DNA of 64,000 nucleotides from Pseudomonas fluorescens (GCF_000967965.1 NZ_LACC01000012.1:285257-349256); one strand, 5' to 3'; numbered from the stretch's first letter, positions 18,154-27,912 are shown. The notes: a model not told the origin generated them from the sequence alone. Numbers and translations: made by a program.

Positions 18154-19533
18154 TCAAGATGAAGATGAGGCCGATTCAGTTTGCCGGGTGAAGCGCGAAA
18201 GCAGCACACGATCCAGCACCCACACCACCACCAGCGAAGCGCCCACCAACGGGAAGGCCACCGCCAGCGCGAACATGATCACCATCGCGGTTTTCCATTT
18301 CGGCAGGTCGTGGCGCAGCGGCGGCACACCGAGTTTTCCCTGCGGGCGGCGCTTCCACCAGATCACCACGCCGCTGACCGCGCTGAGCAAAATCATCAGG
18401 CATATCAGCAACACCACGATCTGATTGAACACGCCGAACATCTTACCTTCGTGCAGCATCACACCGATTTCCGTGGCTCGGGCGACGGTGCCGTACTGCT
18501 CGAAACGTACATCGGCCAGGACCTTGCCGGTGTACTGATCGATGTGCAGCGTGGCGTCATTGCGCGGGTCATCGGCGAACACGGCGATGGTGAACACGCC
18601 GGTTGCAGTGGTCGGCAGGGTGATGCTGTAACCCGGTTCGACCTTGCGTTCGCTGGCGATGTTTTGTACGTCTTGCAGGCGGATGGTCGGCGAGGCCGGA
18701 CCGGCCGCTGCGGCGTCGTGGGCCATGTGCTCGGCATGGTCGCCGGACATCGGCATCGGCGTGTTTTCCATGGCCCACGGCACGGTCTGGCGGGTGGCGG
18801 TGTTGAGGCTGCGCGCCTCGACGTCGGACTTCGGCACGTCATCCCACATGGCAGCCGGGAACACGTTCCACACTTCGGCGTACTGTTTGCCCCAGAAGCC
18901 GGTCCAGGTCATGCCGCTGAGCAGCATCACCAGCAGCAGGGACGCGCCCCAAAAGCCGGTGACCGCGTGCAGGTCGCGCCACAATACGCGACCCCGACTG
19001 TTCAAACGTGGCCATAAAATGCCGGCGGCCTGCCCGCGCGGCCACCACAGGAAAATGCCCGACACCACCAGCACCACGCCCCAACCGGCGGCCAGTTCGA
19101 TCAGTCGATCACCAACGGTGCCGATCATCAGCTCGCCGTGAATCGACCGGGCAATGGCTTGCAGGTTCTTCTTGGCGTCTTGCTCACCGAGGATGTCGCC
19201 GTGGTACGGATCGACGAAAACGTTCAGCTCCTTGCCGCCATTGAGCACGACAAACTGCGCGCTGCGTTCGGCGTTGACCGGTGGCAGGTACTGCTTGATC
19301 GTGGCTTGTGGGTACGCGTCTTTCACGCGCTTGAGCAGGTCGTCGGCCGGGACCGTGTGATGACCGGCCGGGACGTTGAGCAGGCTGCTGTACATCAGCG
19401 AGTCAAGTTGCGGTTTGAACAGATAGATGGTGCCGGTCAGGGCCAGCATCACCATGAATGGCGCAACGAATAATCCTGCATAGAAATGCCAGCGCCAGGC
19501 CAGGTTGTAGAAATTCACTTTGGGCTGTTTCAT
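18154..19533 (-). CDS. PepSY domain-containing inner-membrane protein (PiuB-like), copper cluster
   Basis: 459 residues with four main transmembrane segments: near 14-36 (WRWHFYAGLFVAPFMVMLALTG starts it), ~148-170, ~200-220 and ~375-400, plus a final hydrophobic stretch. The periplasmic part carries PepSY-like repeats (for example DPYHGDILGEQDAKK and IDQYTGKVLADVRFEQYG) and a His/Met-rich patch (PMPMSGDHAEHMAHDAA) that may bind copper. Members accompany metal TonB receptors and may act as ferric/cupric reductases. It lies 110 nt downstream of oprC. The ATG with GGAG 6 nt upstream is chosen over the adjacent GTG. Confidence 0.88.
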   Translation of the reverse strand: MKQPKVNFYNLAWRWHFYAGLFVAPFMVMLALTGTIYLFKPQLDSLMYSSLLNVPAGHHTVPADDLLKRVKDAYPQATIKQYLPPVNAERSAQFVVLNGGKELNVFVDPYHGDILGEQDAKKNLQAIARSIHGELMIGTVGDRLIELAAGWGVVLVVSGIFLWWPRGQAAGILWPRLNSRGRVLWRDLHAVTGFWGASLLLVMLLSGMTWTGFWGKQYAEVWNVFPAAMWDDVPKSDVEARSLNTATRQTVPWAMENTPMPMSGDHAEHMAHDAAAAGPASPTIRLQDVQNIASERKVEPGYSITLPTTATGVFTIAVFADDPRNDATLHIDQYTGKVLADVRFEQYGTVARATEIGVMLHEGKMFGVFNQIVVLLICLMILLSAVSGVVIWWKRRPQGKLGVPPLRHDLPKWKTAMVIMFALAVAFPLVGASLVVVWVLDRVLLSRFTRQTESASSSS

Positions 19534-19593
19534 CACGTGTGCTCCGCTAGGCTGGATCTTTTAGTTGTTTGTTTTGCGGTTGCTGCGCAACCG

Positions 19594-19638
19594 ATCGCGG
19601 GCAGGCTCGCTCCCCTGTAGGAGCGAGCTTGCTCGCGA
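19594..19638. repeat. Short REPIN between oprC and the PepSY gene
   Basis: ATCGCGGGCAGGCTCGCTCC (from 19594) and TAGGAGCGAGCTTGCTCGCG (from 19618) are inverted REP units almost without spacer. It may end the oprC transcript. Confidence 0.8.
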
Positions 19639-19643
19639 AGCTT

Positions 19644-21761
19644 TTAGAAACTCATGTCCACCTTGGTCCAGAGCGTTCGCCCCGGTTCCTTGATGGCTTG
19701 CGGGTCATTGGCCGGGTAGCCGAAACCGGCGTTGCCGGCCAGGTTCAAGTGCTCGGCGTAAGCCTTGCCGAACAGGTTGTCGACGCCGCTGCTGACCTTC
19801 CAGTTGCTGTTGATCCGATAGGCACCATTGAGGGAGAACACGCCGAAGCCCGGCGTCTTGCCGAAATCCTTGCCGACCACGTTGCCCTTGTTCTGGTCGA
19901 TGCGGTTTTGCGCGGCGACCACTCTCCACAGTGCGCCGGCGCTCCAGTTATCTTCGCTGTAGGTCAGACCGAAACGGGCATCCAGCGGCGGCATTTGCGG
20001 CAATGCACTGCCATCGCTGCTGTTCTTGCCCCAGGCGTAGGCCAGGGTCGCGTCGGCTTTCCAGTTGTCAGTGAGGTTGTAGGCGGCGCCCAGTTCGCCG
20101 CCCATGATTCGCGCGTCGATGTTTTCGGCTTGCGAGGTCGTACCCATCATCGTCGGGGTGTAGTTGAACAGGATGTAATCGCGCACCTGCCCGACGTAAG
20201 CCGAGGCCCAGGCTTCGAGGTCTTCGGTCTTGTATTGCAGGCCGAAATCGAGCTGGGTGGTTTTTTCCGGCTTGATCGAATCGAAGGCATTCACCGAACC
20301 GGCGGGGCCGGACTTGGGTGAAAACAGCTCCCAGTAATCCGGGAATCGCTGGGTGTGACCGAGGCCGGCATACAAGGTGGTCGGGCTGTCGGCCAGGTCA
20401 TGCTCGTAGCGGATGAAACCGCTCGGCAGGGTATCGGCGCGGGTGTCGTCGGCGGTCGGATTCGGGCGGGTCATCATGCCCGAGCCGATGGTCTGCCGAT
20501 AATCCTTGGCCGAGGCGCGGTCCAGGCGTGCGCCACTGATCAGGCGGTCACGGTCGGCGGCGTACCAGGTCAGTTCGCCGAACACACCGTAGTTATGGAA
20601 GTCGGCATCCTTGGTGTACGGCAGGTCCTTGTAAGTGTCGACACCCATGGCGCCGCGCTGGCGATGCTCGTTGGTCTGCGCATCGATGCCGCTGATCAGC
20701 TGCACATCAGCCCAGCGCCAGGTGGCCTTGACCCGGGCGCCGAGGGTGCGGCGGTCGACGTTGGAGGCCATGGGACCGGCCATCATCCCGGTGCCGGATG
20801 GCGTGCGCAGGGTGTAGTTGTCCATCACGTGGTCGGCGTAGTTGTAGTAGACCTGCGCCTCGACCTTATCCAGCACCTCGCCGATGTTGGACTGTTCGAA
20901 GCGCAGGCCGAGGCTTTCGCGCAGGAACTGCGAACCGTCCATGCCGCGCCCGGCGTAGCGGGCTTCACCATCGCCACGGCCGGCGGTCAGTTCCAGCAAG
21001 GTGTCGGTATTCGGCGTCCAGCCGACGGCCACGTCACCGTTCCATTTGTCATAGCGCGACGCCACGGTGTCGTTGTTGCCGTCCTGGTAGTCGTCGGAGT
21101 GCGCGGTGTTGCCGATGACCCGCACATAACCCGATTGTCCACCGGCTGCGGCATCCACCAGTTTGTCGAAGCGACCGTAGGAACCAGCCAGCACGCTGGC
21201 GTTGACCCGTGTGCCGAGTTCACCGAAGTGCTCCGGCTCACGGTCGAACAGAATGGTCCCGGCCGAAGAACCCGGTCCCCACAGCACGGTTTGCGGGCCT
21301 TTGATCACGGTGAGCTTGTCGTAGGTTTCCGGCGAGATGTAGGAGGTCGGTGCATCCATCCGGCCCGGGCAAGCGCCGAGCATCATGCTGCCGTTGGTGA
21401 GGATGTTCAGGCGCGAACCGAACATGCCGCGCAGCACCGGATCGCCATTGGTGCCGCCATTGCGCACCATGGCGAAGCCCGGAATGGTCTTCAGGTAATC
21501 GGCACCGTCACTGGCCGGCACGGGTTGGCGCGGGTCCTTGGGGTTTGTGACGATGGTCAAGGGCGAACTGGGTGCAACGGCGGTAATCACCGTCGGGCTC
21601 AGTTCTTCAGTGTGACCGGCATGGTCATCGGCCAGTGCAGAAGGCGCCAGCAAAGCACCGCACAGGATCGCGGTGGCGTACCTGAAACGAATGCCGGATT
21701 CGTTCAGGGCAATAGAGGCTTGGGCAGGGCTCAAGCACGGGACAGCGGAAAACCTGGACAT
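19644..21761 (-). CDS. oprC: TonB-dependent copper receptor OprC
   Basis: 705-residue outer-membrane receptor. A signal region is followed by a short His-containing stretch (ADDHAGHTEE), the plug with GADYLKTIPGFAMVRNGGTNGDPVLRG and the OprC/NosA mark MMLGACPGRMDAPTSYISPETYD, and a C-terminal barrel ending in Phe (KVDMSF), as needed for assembly. Homologues bind and import copper and are needed for copper supply to nitrous oxide reductase in some species. The ATG at 21761 is preferred over 21773 because of an upstream GGA. It lies downstream of the DUF2946/PCuAC genes. Confidence 0.93.
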   Translation of the reverse strand: MSRFSAVPCLSPAQASIALNESGIRFRYATAILCGALLAPSALADDHAGHTEELSPTVITAVAPSSPLTIVTNPKDPRQPVPASDGADYLKTIPGFAMVRNGGTNGDPVLRGMFGSRLNILTNGSMMLGACPGRMDAPTSYISPETYDKLTVIKGPQTVLWGPGSSAGTILFDREPEHFGELGTRVNASVLAGSYGRFDKLVDAAAGGQSGYVRVIGNTAHSDDYQDGNNDTVASRYDKWNGDVAVGWTPNTDTLLELTAGRGDGEARYAGRGMDGSQFLRESLGLRFEQSNIGEVLDKVEAQVYYNYADHVMDNYTLRTPSGTGMMAGPMASNVDRRTLGARVKATWRWADVQLISGIDAQTNEHRQRGAMGVDTYKDLPYTKDADFHNYGVFGELTWYAADRDRLISGARLDRASAKDYRQTIGSGMMTRPNPTADDTRADTLPSGFIRYEHDLADSPTTLYAGLGHTQRFPDYWELFSPKSGPAGSVNAFDSIKPEKTTQLDFGLQYKTEDLEAWASAYVGQVRDYILFNYTPTMMGTTSQAENIDARIMGGELGAAYNLTDNWKADATLAYAWGKNSSDGSALPQMPPLDARFGLTYSEDNWSAGALWRVVAAQNRIDQNKGNVVGKDFGKTPGFGVFSLNGAYRINSNWKVSSGVDNLFGKAYAEHLNLAGNAGFGYPANDPQAIKEPGRTLWTKVDMSF

Positions 21762-21869
21762 GACAATTTCCATCGAACAGTCGTAAACGACACGGCCGGC
21801 AGCCAGCGCAATCCCTGTGGAATTGAGCGTTGGTTGTCTTGCGGACCGTGTGAAATCAGAAGTAAGTGT

Positions 21870-22325
21870 TTACGCGACGACGGGCGGGGCGCGGGTGCGG
21901 GCGCCGGGGAAGAAGGTTTGCCGGGCATGGCCCAGGCGTGGGGAGGGGGTGGTGAAGGTGTTGACGGACGGGATGACGAAGTTGGCGAAAGACACGCCAC
22001 CGGTCAGCGCCGGGCAATTGAACAGCAGGCTGCAATAGCCGCACTTTTCCCACAGCACATGGTGCCCCGGGGCTGGCGGGCAATGCTCTGCGGTGGCTTG
22101 CGTGGAATGGTCGGCATGCTCCATCGCCGACATGTCCATCGGCATGTCCATGCTCATACCGGCAGGCATGCTCATCGACATGGCGCGCGAATCCATCGGC
22201 ATCGACTGAGAAATCAGCGGACCGATAAAGATCATCAGCATGGCGAACAGGCTGACCCAGCTGCCGCGTGTCAGGCTCAATGCCTGATTGCGTGACCTGG
22301 ATGACCTGGCGCTAAGCGGGCGCAT
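21870..22325 (-). CDS. DUF2946 family protein, Met/His-rich
   Basis: 151 residues. One hydrophobic segment near 25-42 is followed by a strongly Met-rich stretch (SMPMDSRAMSMSMPAGMSMD and more, ~43-70) and HADHST, then a CGYCSLL-type motif (Cys ~97/100) and NCPAL. DUF2946 proteins accompany copper genes; Met, His and Cys residues are likely copper ligands in the periplasm. It lies 21 nt after the PCuAC gene and before oprC. Confidence 0.85.
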   Translation of the reverse strand: MRPLSARSSRSRNQALSLTRGSWVSLFAMLMIFIGPLISQSMPMDSRAMSMSMPAGMSMDMPMDMSAMEHADHSTQATAEHCPPAPGHHVLWEKCGYCSLLFNCPALTGGVSFANFVIPSVNTFTTPSPRLGHARQTFFPGARTRAPPVVA

Positions 22326-22346
22326 GGGCGTTTTCAGTTCAGGCGA

Positions 22347-22826
22347 TTACGGCTTGTGCACGTGCGCTTGCATGGCGTCCTGCGCCTGCTTCTGCACCGC
22401 GACTTCGACCGTCACGTCACCAGACTTCTCGAAGTGCAGCGTCATGGGGAAGCGCTTGCCATCAACTAGCAGGCTGCGGTCCTTGAGGCCCAGCAACATC
22501 ACGTGATAGGCCATGGGGGCGAAAGTAACCTCGCCACCGGCGGGCACTTCCACGCTCGGTACGTGCTGCATTTTCATCATGTCGCCTTGCATCACGTGCT
22601 CATGCAATTGCGCTTCGCCCGCAATGGGGGTGTCGACGCTGAGCAGGCGGTCGGCGGTCTTGCCTTGATTGTTGATCACGAAATACGCCGCAACGGTGGG
22701 TGCATTGGGCGGCAACTCCTGGGACCACGGATGAGCGATTTCCAGTGTGCCGACCTTGTATTCGTGGGCATTGGCAAAGCACGCAGGCAGCAGCAACGCA
22801 GCCAGAACGATGAGTTTGTTCAACAT
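22347..22826 (-). CDS. PCuAC-type periplasmic copper chaperone
   Basis: 159 residues with a signal peptide (1-20, ending CFANA). The copper site of the PCuAC family is visible as HEHVM...MMKMQHV (~residues 75-90) followed by AYHVMLLGL (~107-115), that is, His and Met ligands with the expected spacing. A His-containing tail (QAHVHKP) extends it. These proteins hand Cu(I) to the cytochrome oxidase CuA/CuB sites. Its place between two DUF2946 genes and before oprC fits a copper acquisition operon. Confidence 0.92.
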   Translation of the reverse strand: MLNKLIVLAALLLPACFANAHEYKVGTLEIAHPWSQELPPNAPTVAAYFVINNQGKTADRLLSVDTPIAGEAQLHEHVMQGDMMKMQHVPSVEVPAGGEVTFAPMAYHVMLLGLKDRSLLVDGKRFPMTLHFEKSGDVTVEVAVQKQAQDAMQAHVHKP

Positions 22827-22874
22827 GGCAGTTCTCCGGAACGATTTAAAAACGCAGTCAATTGCGAGAAAAAA

Positions 22875-23273
22875 TCACACCAGAGGGGACGCGCGGGGGT
22901 TGAGACTCGGCCATTGCTGGCGCGGTGAGGGGCTTTCGAGCGAGGTGGCGGGCAGGCTTCGGTTGGATTCGAAGTGCGCGAAATACAGCTGTGGCGAATG
23001 TCCCGGCAACGCCACCAATGGCGCAGAACCCGAGCAGCACCAGCAATGCTGCATGTTGGAATGATCGTCGTTTTGCGGGGCTTTCTGTTCAAGGTCCCCG
23101 ATGGAAATCGCCACCATACGGGTGCCGCTGGAACTGCAGAAACTGCCCCACAACAACTGTTCGGCTGGTGACTTCGCCGTTTGCGCCATCGCTCCGGACA
23201 TCGGCATGGCGAGCATGTTGAACAGCACTGCGAAGCAGGCTATCCAGGCAATTGCGAGCCGTTGTCGGGACAT
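22875..23273 (-). CDS. DUF2946 family protein
   Basis: 132 residues, N-terminal hydrophobic signal/anchor (1-~30), then a HSNMQHCWCCSG cluster (~72-83) with His, Met and three Cys, matching the copper-ligand-rich core of DUF2946. First gene of the copper operon. It resembles the second DUF2946 gene in plan but not in detail, so the operon has two divergent members. Confidence 0.82.
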   Translation of the reverse strand: MSRQRLAIAWIACFAVLFNMLAMPMSGAMAQTAKSPAEQLLWGSFCSSSGTRMVAISIGDLEQKAPQNDDHSNMQHCWCCSGSAPLVALPGHSPQLYFAHFESNRSLPATSLESPSPRQQWPSLNPRASPLV

Positions 23274-23297
23274 GGGACAAAATCCGTTTGGGTGGGC

Positions 23298-23328
23298 GAT
23301 CAGGCGCGGGCTATTTAGCCTGATCAGG
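23298..23328. repeat. Palindromic element upstream of the copper operon
   Basis: GATCAGGC (23298-23305) is inverted at 23318-23325. The right side is also the perfect palindrome CCTGATCAGG (23319-23328), and an alternative inner hairpin GGCTA-TT-TAGCC exists. It lies 25 nt before the first DUF2946 ATG and could be an operator or the end of the higBA transcript. Confidence 0.45.
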
Positions 23329-23383
23329 GCCGATAAGTAAAAAGACGGCGTGCGGTTTGGTGTCGCAGCACAAAGACGTCAGC

Positions 23384-23707
23384 TCAGTGCGCACGTACCG
23401 CATGTACTTGTATTTCTACTCCAAGCGTAGCGCGAATTACGGCGAATATTGCAGCCAGGTTGTCCATGCTTGGGTTGCCTTTGGCGGACAACATTCGATG
23501 GAGGCTTTTGCTGGGCTTTGCCGTTTCCTTTGCCAGTTCTTCAAAACCAACGGTGGCGTTGATGAGGTCGCGAAGGATGATCCGCGCCATTTCGGGTTCG
23601 CCGTTAAGAAACAGAGTAGCAGCCTCATCCAACAGTGCCTGGGCGAACTCGGGATCACGTTGGGCGCGCTCGGCAATGGTGTGTTTGTAGCTTCTGGTGA
23701 GCGCCAT
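23384..23707 (-). CDS. HigA-like antitoxin with helix-turn-helix
   Basis: 107 residues. The C-terminal half is a Cro/C1-type helix-turn-helix (ELAKETAKPSKSLHRMLSAKGNPSMDNLAAIF). The whole matches the small 'addiction module antidote' family that follows HigB/Gp49-like toxins. It starts 4 nt after the toxin stop. It should neutralise the toxin and repress the shared promoter through the palindrome at 24062-24077. Confidence 0.88.
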   Translation of the reverse strand: MALTRSYKHTIAERAQRDPEFAQALLDEAATLFLNGEPEMARIILRDLINATVGFEELAKETAKPSKSLHRMLSAKGNPSMDNLAAIFAVIRATLGVEIQVHAVRAH

Positions 23708-23711
23708 GACG

Positions 23712-24047
23712 TTATCTCCGGTGTCGTTCAGTCTTTTTTCGGGATCGAAACTCGGCTATCAGTACTTTCGCCTGCTTGATGTCAGTTTTTTGTGTGGACT
23801 TGTCACCGCCACCAAAAAGGATGATCAGGTGCTTCCCTTCTTGAACGAGATAGATTCTATAGCCCGGCCCCCAATTTATCCGGTACTCGCCGAGCCCGTC
23901 GAACCACTTGATGTTTGATGTGTTTCCTAACTCGAGGCGCAGCAACGCGGTGGATACCTTAAGCGCTGCTTGCGCATCCAAGCTGGAAAACCAGCGACCA
24001 AAGGGGCTGGTTTCGTTGTCCTGTACGTATTCTTCGAGTGTGATCAC
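23712..24047 (-). CDS. RelE/HigB-like (Gp49-type) toxin
   Basis: 111 residues from the GTG at 24047 (ITLEEYVQDN...). Family marks are FGRWFSSLD, the ribosome-dependent mRNA interferase core EYRINWGPGYRIYLVQ, and LFGGGDKSTQKTDIKQA. Toxin-before-antitoxin order is that of HigBA. A TTG at 24068 would lengthen it by 7 residues but lies inside the putative operator, so the GTG is favoured, although its ribosome site is weak. Activity is inferred from the family. Confidence 0.85.
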   Translation of the reverse strand: MITLEEYVQDNETSPFGRWFSSLDAQAALKVSTALLRLELGNTSNIKWFDGLGEYRINWGPGYRIYLVQEGKHLIILFGGGDKSTQKTDIKQAKVLIAEFRSRKKTERHRR

Positions 24048-24061
24048 AGGCAGCCCTGACG

Positions 24062-24077
24062 GTAACAAATAGGTTAC
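24062..24077. promoter_or_regulatory. Putative HigA operator
   Basis: GTAAC-AAATAG-GTTAC is a perfect inverted repeat immediately upstream of the toxin gene, where antitoxin-binding palindromes normally lie. Confidence 0.5.
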
Positions 24078-24103
24078 TTATCATGCAAGCCAATGATCCT
24101 GAC

Positions 24104-24829
24104 CTAATGAGCGAAGACCGACAACGCGCCAAGTGTTTCCTCAGGCGTCAGGAACTCCCGATCAACCCCCGGCAACACCGGCCGCTTCAAAACAATTACC
24201 GGTACCCCACGCTCACGTGCCACTTCCAGCTTCGGCTCGGTCGCCGTGCTGCCGCTGTTTTTGCTGATCAGCACGTCGATGTTTCGCCGTTCGAACAACT
24301 CACGTTCATCGTCGATCAGGAAGGGCCCACGTGCGCCGATCACTTCGCAGCGCTCGTTGCCCGGATACACATCCAGTGCGCGCAGGGTCCAGAATTGCTC
24401 CGCGGGAATTTCGTCCAGGTGTTGCAGGGGCTCGCGGCCGAGGGTGAACAGCGGTCGACGGAAGGGCTTCAGGGCGTCGATCAGTTCGGCCCAATCGCGG
24501 ACTTCCCGCCAGTCATCACCCGCCTGGGCTTGCCAGGCCGGACGGCGCAGCGCCCAGCAGGGGATGCCGCTCAAGCGCGCGGCAGTCGCGGCGTTCTGGC
24601 TGATGCGGGCGGCGTAGGGGTGAGTAGCGTCGAGCAGCAGATCGATGCCTTCATCGTCAATGAATTGCGCCAGGCCTTCGGCACCGCCGTAGCCGCCGAC
24701 GCGCACCTGGCATTGCAGATCGGTCGGCACCCGACCGATACCGGCCAGGCTGTAGATATGCTGCGGTCCCAGCGTGCGGGCAATGGCCATGGCCTCGGTC
24801 ACGCCGCCGAGCAGCAGGATGCGCTTCAT
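24104..24829 (-). CDS. cobK: Precorrin-6A reductase
   Basis: 241-residue cytoplasmic NADPH-dependent enzyme that reduces precorrin-6A to dihydro-precorrin-6 (precorrin-6B) in corrin synthesis. It begins [17 protein letters not shown], a nucleotide-binding start, and has the family segments [13 protein letters not shown] and [15 protein letters not shown]. The start overlaps the cbiD stop by 4 nt. Last gene of the cobL-cbiD-cobK operon. Confidence 0.94.
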   Translation of the reverse strand: MKRILLLGGVTEAMAIARTLGPQHIYSLAGIGRVPTDLQCQVRVGGYGGAEGLAQFIDDEGIDLLLDATHPYAARISQNAATAARLSGIPCWALRRPAWQAQAGDDWREVRDWAELIDALKPFRRPLFTLGREPLQHLDEIPAEQFWTLRALDVYPGNERCEVIGARGPFLIDDERELFERRNIDVLISKNSGSTATEPKLEVARERGVPVIVLKRPVLPGVDREFLTPEETLGALSVFAH

Positions 24830-25923
24830 TGAAATACTCCCGCATGGCCAACGATCCCGCCCTGGCGATCGATGGCAAAGACTTCCACCTGAACCTGTGC
24901 CGGCACCACGCTACGGGCAAAATCCAGAGCGTGCTGACAGACTGCATCACCCAGGGCGACCCCGGCCGCGGCGGCCATGGCCAGTGCCTGCTGGCTGGTG
25001 TTGGCCTCGCGGATATTCTGCTGCAACGCCGCATCGGCGCCGACCTGCGCCGCCCATAGCGCCAGTTGCGGCAGGTCGATACTCGAATGACGACTGTGCA
25101 AATCCATGTGCCCGGCCGCCAGTTTGCTGATCTTGCCGAAACCGCCGCACAGGCTGAGTTTATCCACCGGTACTTTGCGCAGGTGCTTGAGCACGGCACC
25201 AACGAAGTCTCCCATTTCGATCAGGGCGATTTCCGGCAGGTTGTAGACCCGGCGCATGGTGTCTTCGCTGGCGTTGCCGGTGCAGGCGGCGATGTGCAGG
25301 TAACCGTTGGTTTTCGCCACGTCGATACCCTGGTGGATCGAGGCGATGTAGGCCGCACAGGAAAACGGCCGGACGATGCCACTGGTGCCGAGGATCGACA
25401 GGCCGCCAAGAATGCCCAGGCGCGGGTTCATGGTCTTCAGTGCCAGTGCCTCGCCGTTCTCGACATTGACCGTGACCTCGAAACCACCGCTGTAGCCGAG
25501 TTCGTCGGCCAGTCGGGCCAGGTGTTCGCTGATCATTTTGCGCGGCACCGGGTTGATTGCGGGCTCGCCGACACCCAGCACCAGCCCGGGCCGGGTCACG
25601 GTACCGACGCCGCAACCGGCCTTGAAGCGCGTCCCCGGTTCGGCGCTCAGGCGCACCTGGGAGTAGAGCAGGGCTCCGTGGGTCACGTCCGGATCGTCAC
25701 CGGCGTCCTTGAGGGTTCCCGCTTCGGCGCCGTCCTCTGTGAGGCGGCAAAACTCCAGACGCATCTGTACCTGTTTGCCCTTGGGCAACACGATTTCCAC
25801 CGCATCGGTCGATGTTCCATCCAGCAGCAGACGCGCGGCGGCGAGGCTGGTGGCCGTGGCGCAACTGCCGGTGGTCAGGCCACTGCGCAGGGGGGCAGGT
25901 TGTTCGGCGGTTTCGTCACGCAT
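24826..25923 (-). CDS. cbiD: CbiD-type precorrin-5B C1-methyltransferase
   Basis: 365 residues with the CbiD mark [19 protein letters not shown] near the N-terminus and [15 protein letters not shown] in the middle. CbiD is the C1-methyltransferase of the cobalt-early route. In pseudomonads it sits among aerobic (Cob) enzymes and probably replaces CobF, which is absent here. The start overlaps the cobL stop by 8 nt and the stop overlaps cobK. Confidence 0.94.
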   Translation of the reverse strand: MRDETAEQPAPLRSGLTTGSCATATSLAAARLLLDGTSTDAVEIVLPKGKQVQMRLEFCRLTEDGAEAGTLKDAGDDPDVTHGALLYSQVRLSAEPGTRFKAGCGVGTVTRPGLVLGVGEPAINPVPRKMISEHLARLADELGYSGGFEVTVNVENGEALALKTMNPRLGILGGLSILGTSGIVRPFSCAAYIASIHQGIDVAKTNGYLHIAACTGNASEDTMRRVYNLPEIALIEMGDFVGAVLKHLRKVPVDKLSLCGGFGKISKLAAGHMDLHSRHSSIDLPQLALWAAQVGADAALQQNIREANTSQQALAMAAAAGVALGDAVCQHALDFARSVVPAQVQVEVFAIDRQGGIVGHAGVFQ

Positions 25924-27127
25924 CGAAGGGTTTCGTCACTTCCAGCAAGGTAATCGGCAAGGCCTGGCGCCAGGTGTCGAAGTCGCCCAGCGGTTGTGCT
26001 TGCGCGATATGAATTCGCGTCAGCTCCCCACCGTGTTGCTCGCGCCAGGCCATCAGGGTCATTTCACTTTGCAGGGTGACTGCGTTGGCGATCAGCCGGC
26101 CACCGGGTTTGAGTTCGGCCCAGCAGGTATCGAGCACGCCCTCGCGGGTGACACCGCCGCCGATGAAAATCGCATCCGGCCGCTCGAGTCCCGCCAATGC
26201 CTGCGGCGCGCTGCCGCGAACCAGCTGCAGGCCGGGTACGCCAAGGGCATCGCTGTTGTGTTCGATCAACGCTTGCCGGCCCGCATCTGCCTCGATGGCC
26301 AGTGCGCGGCAAGCGGGGTGGGCGCGCATCCATTCGATGCCGATCGAGCCGCTGCCGGCACCGACGTCCCACAACAGTTCGCCGGGGATCGGGGCCAGGC
26401 GCGCGAGGGTGATGGCGCGCACATCGCGTTTGGTCAGTTGGCCGTCGTGCTTGAAGGCGGAGTCCGGCAGGCCGGCCAGTCGCGACAGACGCAGCGTGTT
26501 TGGCTCGGCGATGCACTCGATGGCGACCAGGTTCAGGTCGGCGATCACAGGATCGCTCCAGTCATTGGCGATGCCGTCGATACGCCGCTCTGCTTCACCG
26601 CCCAAATGTTCGAGCACAGTCATCCGGCTCGGACCGAAACCACGTTCACGCAGCAGTGCGGCGATGGCGGCGGGGCTGCTGCCGTCGTTACTCAACACCA
26701 GCAAGCGCACGCCACTGGACCATTGCGCATTGAGTGCGACGACGGGGCGGGCAACCACCGACAACGTGACCACTTCCTGCAACGGCCAACCCATACGCGC
26801 TGCGGCGAGCGAGCAGGAAGAGGGAGCGGGCAGAATAAGCATTTCATCGCTGGATAAATGTCGGGAGAGACTGGCACCCACCCCGAAAAACATCGGATCA
26901 CCGCTGGCCAGGACGCAAACGGGTTCTCCCTGTTTCGTCAAAACCGGTTCAAGGGCAAAAGGACTGGGCCACAATTGCCGTACACCGCGGATGCAGGCTG
27001 GCAACAAGTCCAGCTGCCGTTGACCGCCAATGATCCGGGTAGCGTTCAGCAGAGCGTGTCGGGCATTTTTGCCAAGCCCCTTGAAGCCTTCTTCTCCAAT
27101 GCCTACCACTGTCAGCCAGGGGGTCAT
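25916..27127 (-). CDS. cobL: Precorrin-6B C5,15-methyltransferase (decarboxylating), CobL/CbiET
   Basis: 403-residue bifunctional enzyme. The N-terminal CbiE-type methylase domain (1-~200) has VVGIGEEG and [12 protein letters not shown]. The C-terminal CbiT domain (~205-395) has the SAM-binding segment [18 protein letters not shown]. It methylates C5 and C15 and decarboxylates the C12 acetate. GAGGA precedes the ATG. First gene of the minus-strand cob operon. Confidence 0.95.
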   Translation of the reverse strand: MTPWLTVVGIGEEGFKGLGKNARHALLNATRIIGGQRQLDLLPACIRGVRQLWPSPFALEPVLTKQGEPVCVLASGDPMFFGVGASLSRHLSSDEMLILPAPSSCSLAAARMGWPLQEVVTLSVVARPVVALNAQWSSGVRLLVLSNDGSSPAAIAALLRERGFGPSRMTVLEHLGGEAERRIDGIANDWSDPVIADLNLVAIECIAEPNTLRLSRLAGLPDSAFKHDGQLTKRDVRAITLARLAPIPGELLWDVGAGSGSIGIEWMRAHPACRALAIEADAGRQALIEHNSDALGVPGLQLVRGSAPQALAGLERPDAIFIGGGVTREGVLDTCWAELKPGGRLIANAVTLQSEMTLMAWREQHGGELTRIHIAQAQPLGDFDTWRQALPITLLEVTKPFDA

Positions 27128-27264
27128 GCCGTTCCTCTTCTATCAATCGAAGCCAAATCATCACGCTGCCGGTCTGTGTCGACCTGGCGGTTGTGCATCA
27201 TAGCGCGGTGTGGATTGAATTCGCCTGTCGCCAGTGTCTGTAAAGGTGGTCGGGGCTTATCCCG

Positions 27265-27912
27265 TTAATGGTTCTTTTTCAGGTCGAATCTCTTCATTAT
27301 GATTTCGAGCCGCTTGCGTTCCATGAGCGGCCTTTTGCTTTCGAGTATGTTTTTGTCCAGTTTAAGATAAGCGCGTTGCTGGATGATTTTTGCAGCGTGG
27401 TCTTCCATGTTAAAAAATAGAAAGCCACTTTTTTTGATCGTGGTAACTAATTCAAGATTAAAGACTGCGATTTCAAGAAACCCCTTTGAATCGTAGCGTG
27501 TGGGTATTACTTGAAAGCGCTCTCCCAGGGAACTTTGTTGGTCCAGTGAATAAAGCGCCGGCTGGTTGGGTTTCAGTGCGTCGAGCGTGTCAATCATGGC
27601 GTTCCCTTGCCGGCGATCCGGCATGGTTTGAGCGCTTTGCACCAGAAACTCGGCAATGCTTTTCGAAACAGAGTGTTGAGTGCGGGTGAAGATGGCATCC
27701 TGATAGACAGACCAGCCGAAGAAATTCAACGTCGTAACGTATTCATTCAGCCACGTTGTCGAGTCGGCGAAGCGACTGCCGACCATGTCAGCGGACTGGG
27801 TGGCTATCTGTGTGCAATGGGTGAAGTCGTCGTAATCTTGCAGCGAAAGTTCTTCGGTGCACGAAATAAGATTGTGGGCAGTCAGTATTCCATTCGGTTT
27901 TTCAATGTTCAT
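27265..27912 (-). CDS. Unknown protein A in the cobL-cobG divergent gap
   Basis: 215 residues, no signal peptide or membrane segment, not recognised. The ribosome site AAGGA lies 6 nt before the ATG and the DNA is clearly less GC-rich than the cob genes. The order of features (W..EYVTTLNFFGWSV near 54-68; TLDAL; a beta-rich stretch GFLEIAVFNLELVTTIKKSGFLFF; a charged helix at the C-terminus) parallels the unknown protein after cobJ (32756-33601), suggesting remote homology. It lies 137 nt upstream of cobL on the same strand, so read-through into cobL is possible. Confidence 0.7.
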   Translation of the reverse strand: MNIEKPNGILTAHNLISCTEELSLQDYDDFTHCTQIATQSADMVGSRFADSTTWLNEYVTTLNFFGWSVYQDAIFTRTQHSVSKSIAEFLVQSAQTMPDRRQGNAMIDTLDALKPNQPALYSLDQQSSLGERFQVIPTRYDSKGFLEIAVFNLELVTTIKKSGFLFFNMEDHAAKIIQQRAYLKLDKNILESKRPLMERKRLEIIMKRFDLKKNH

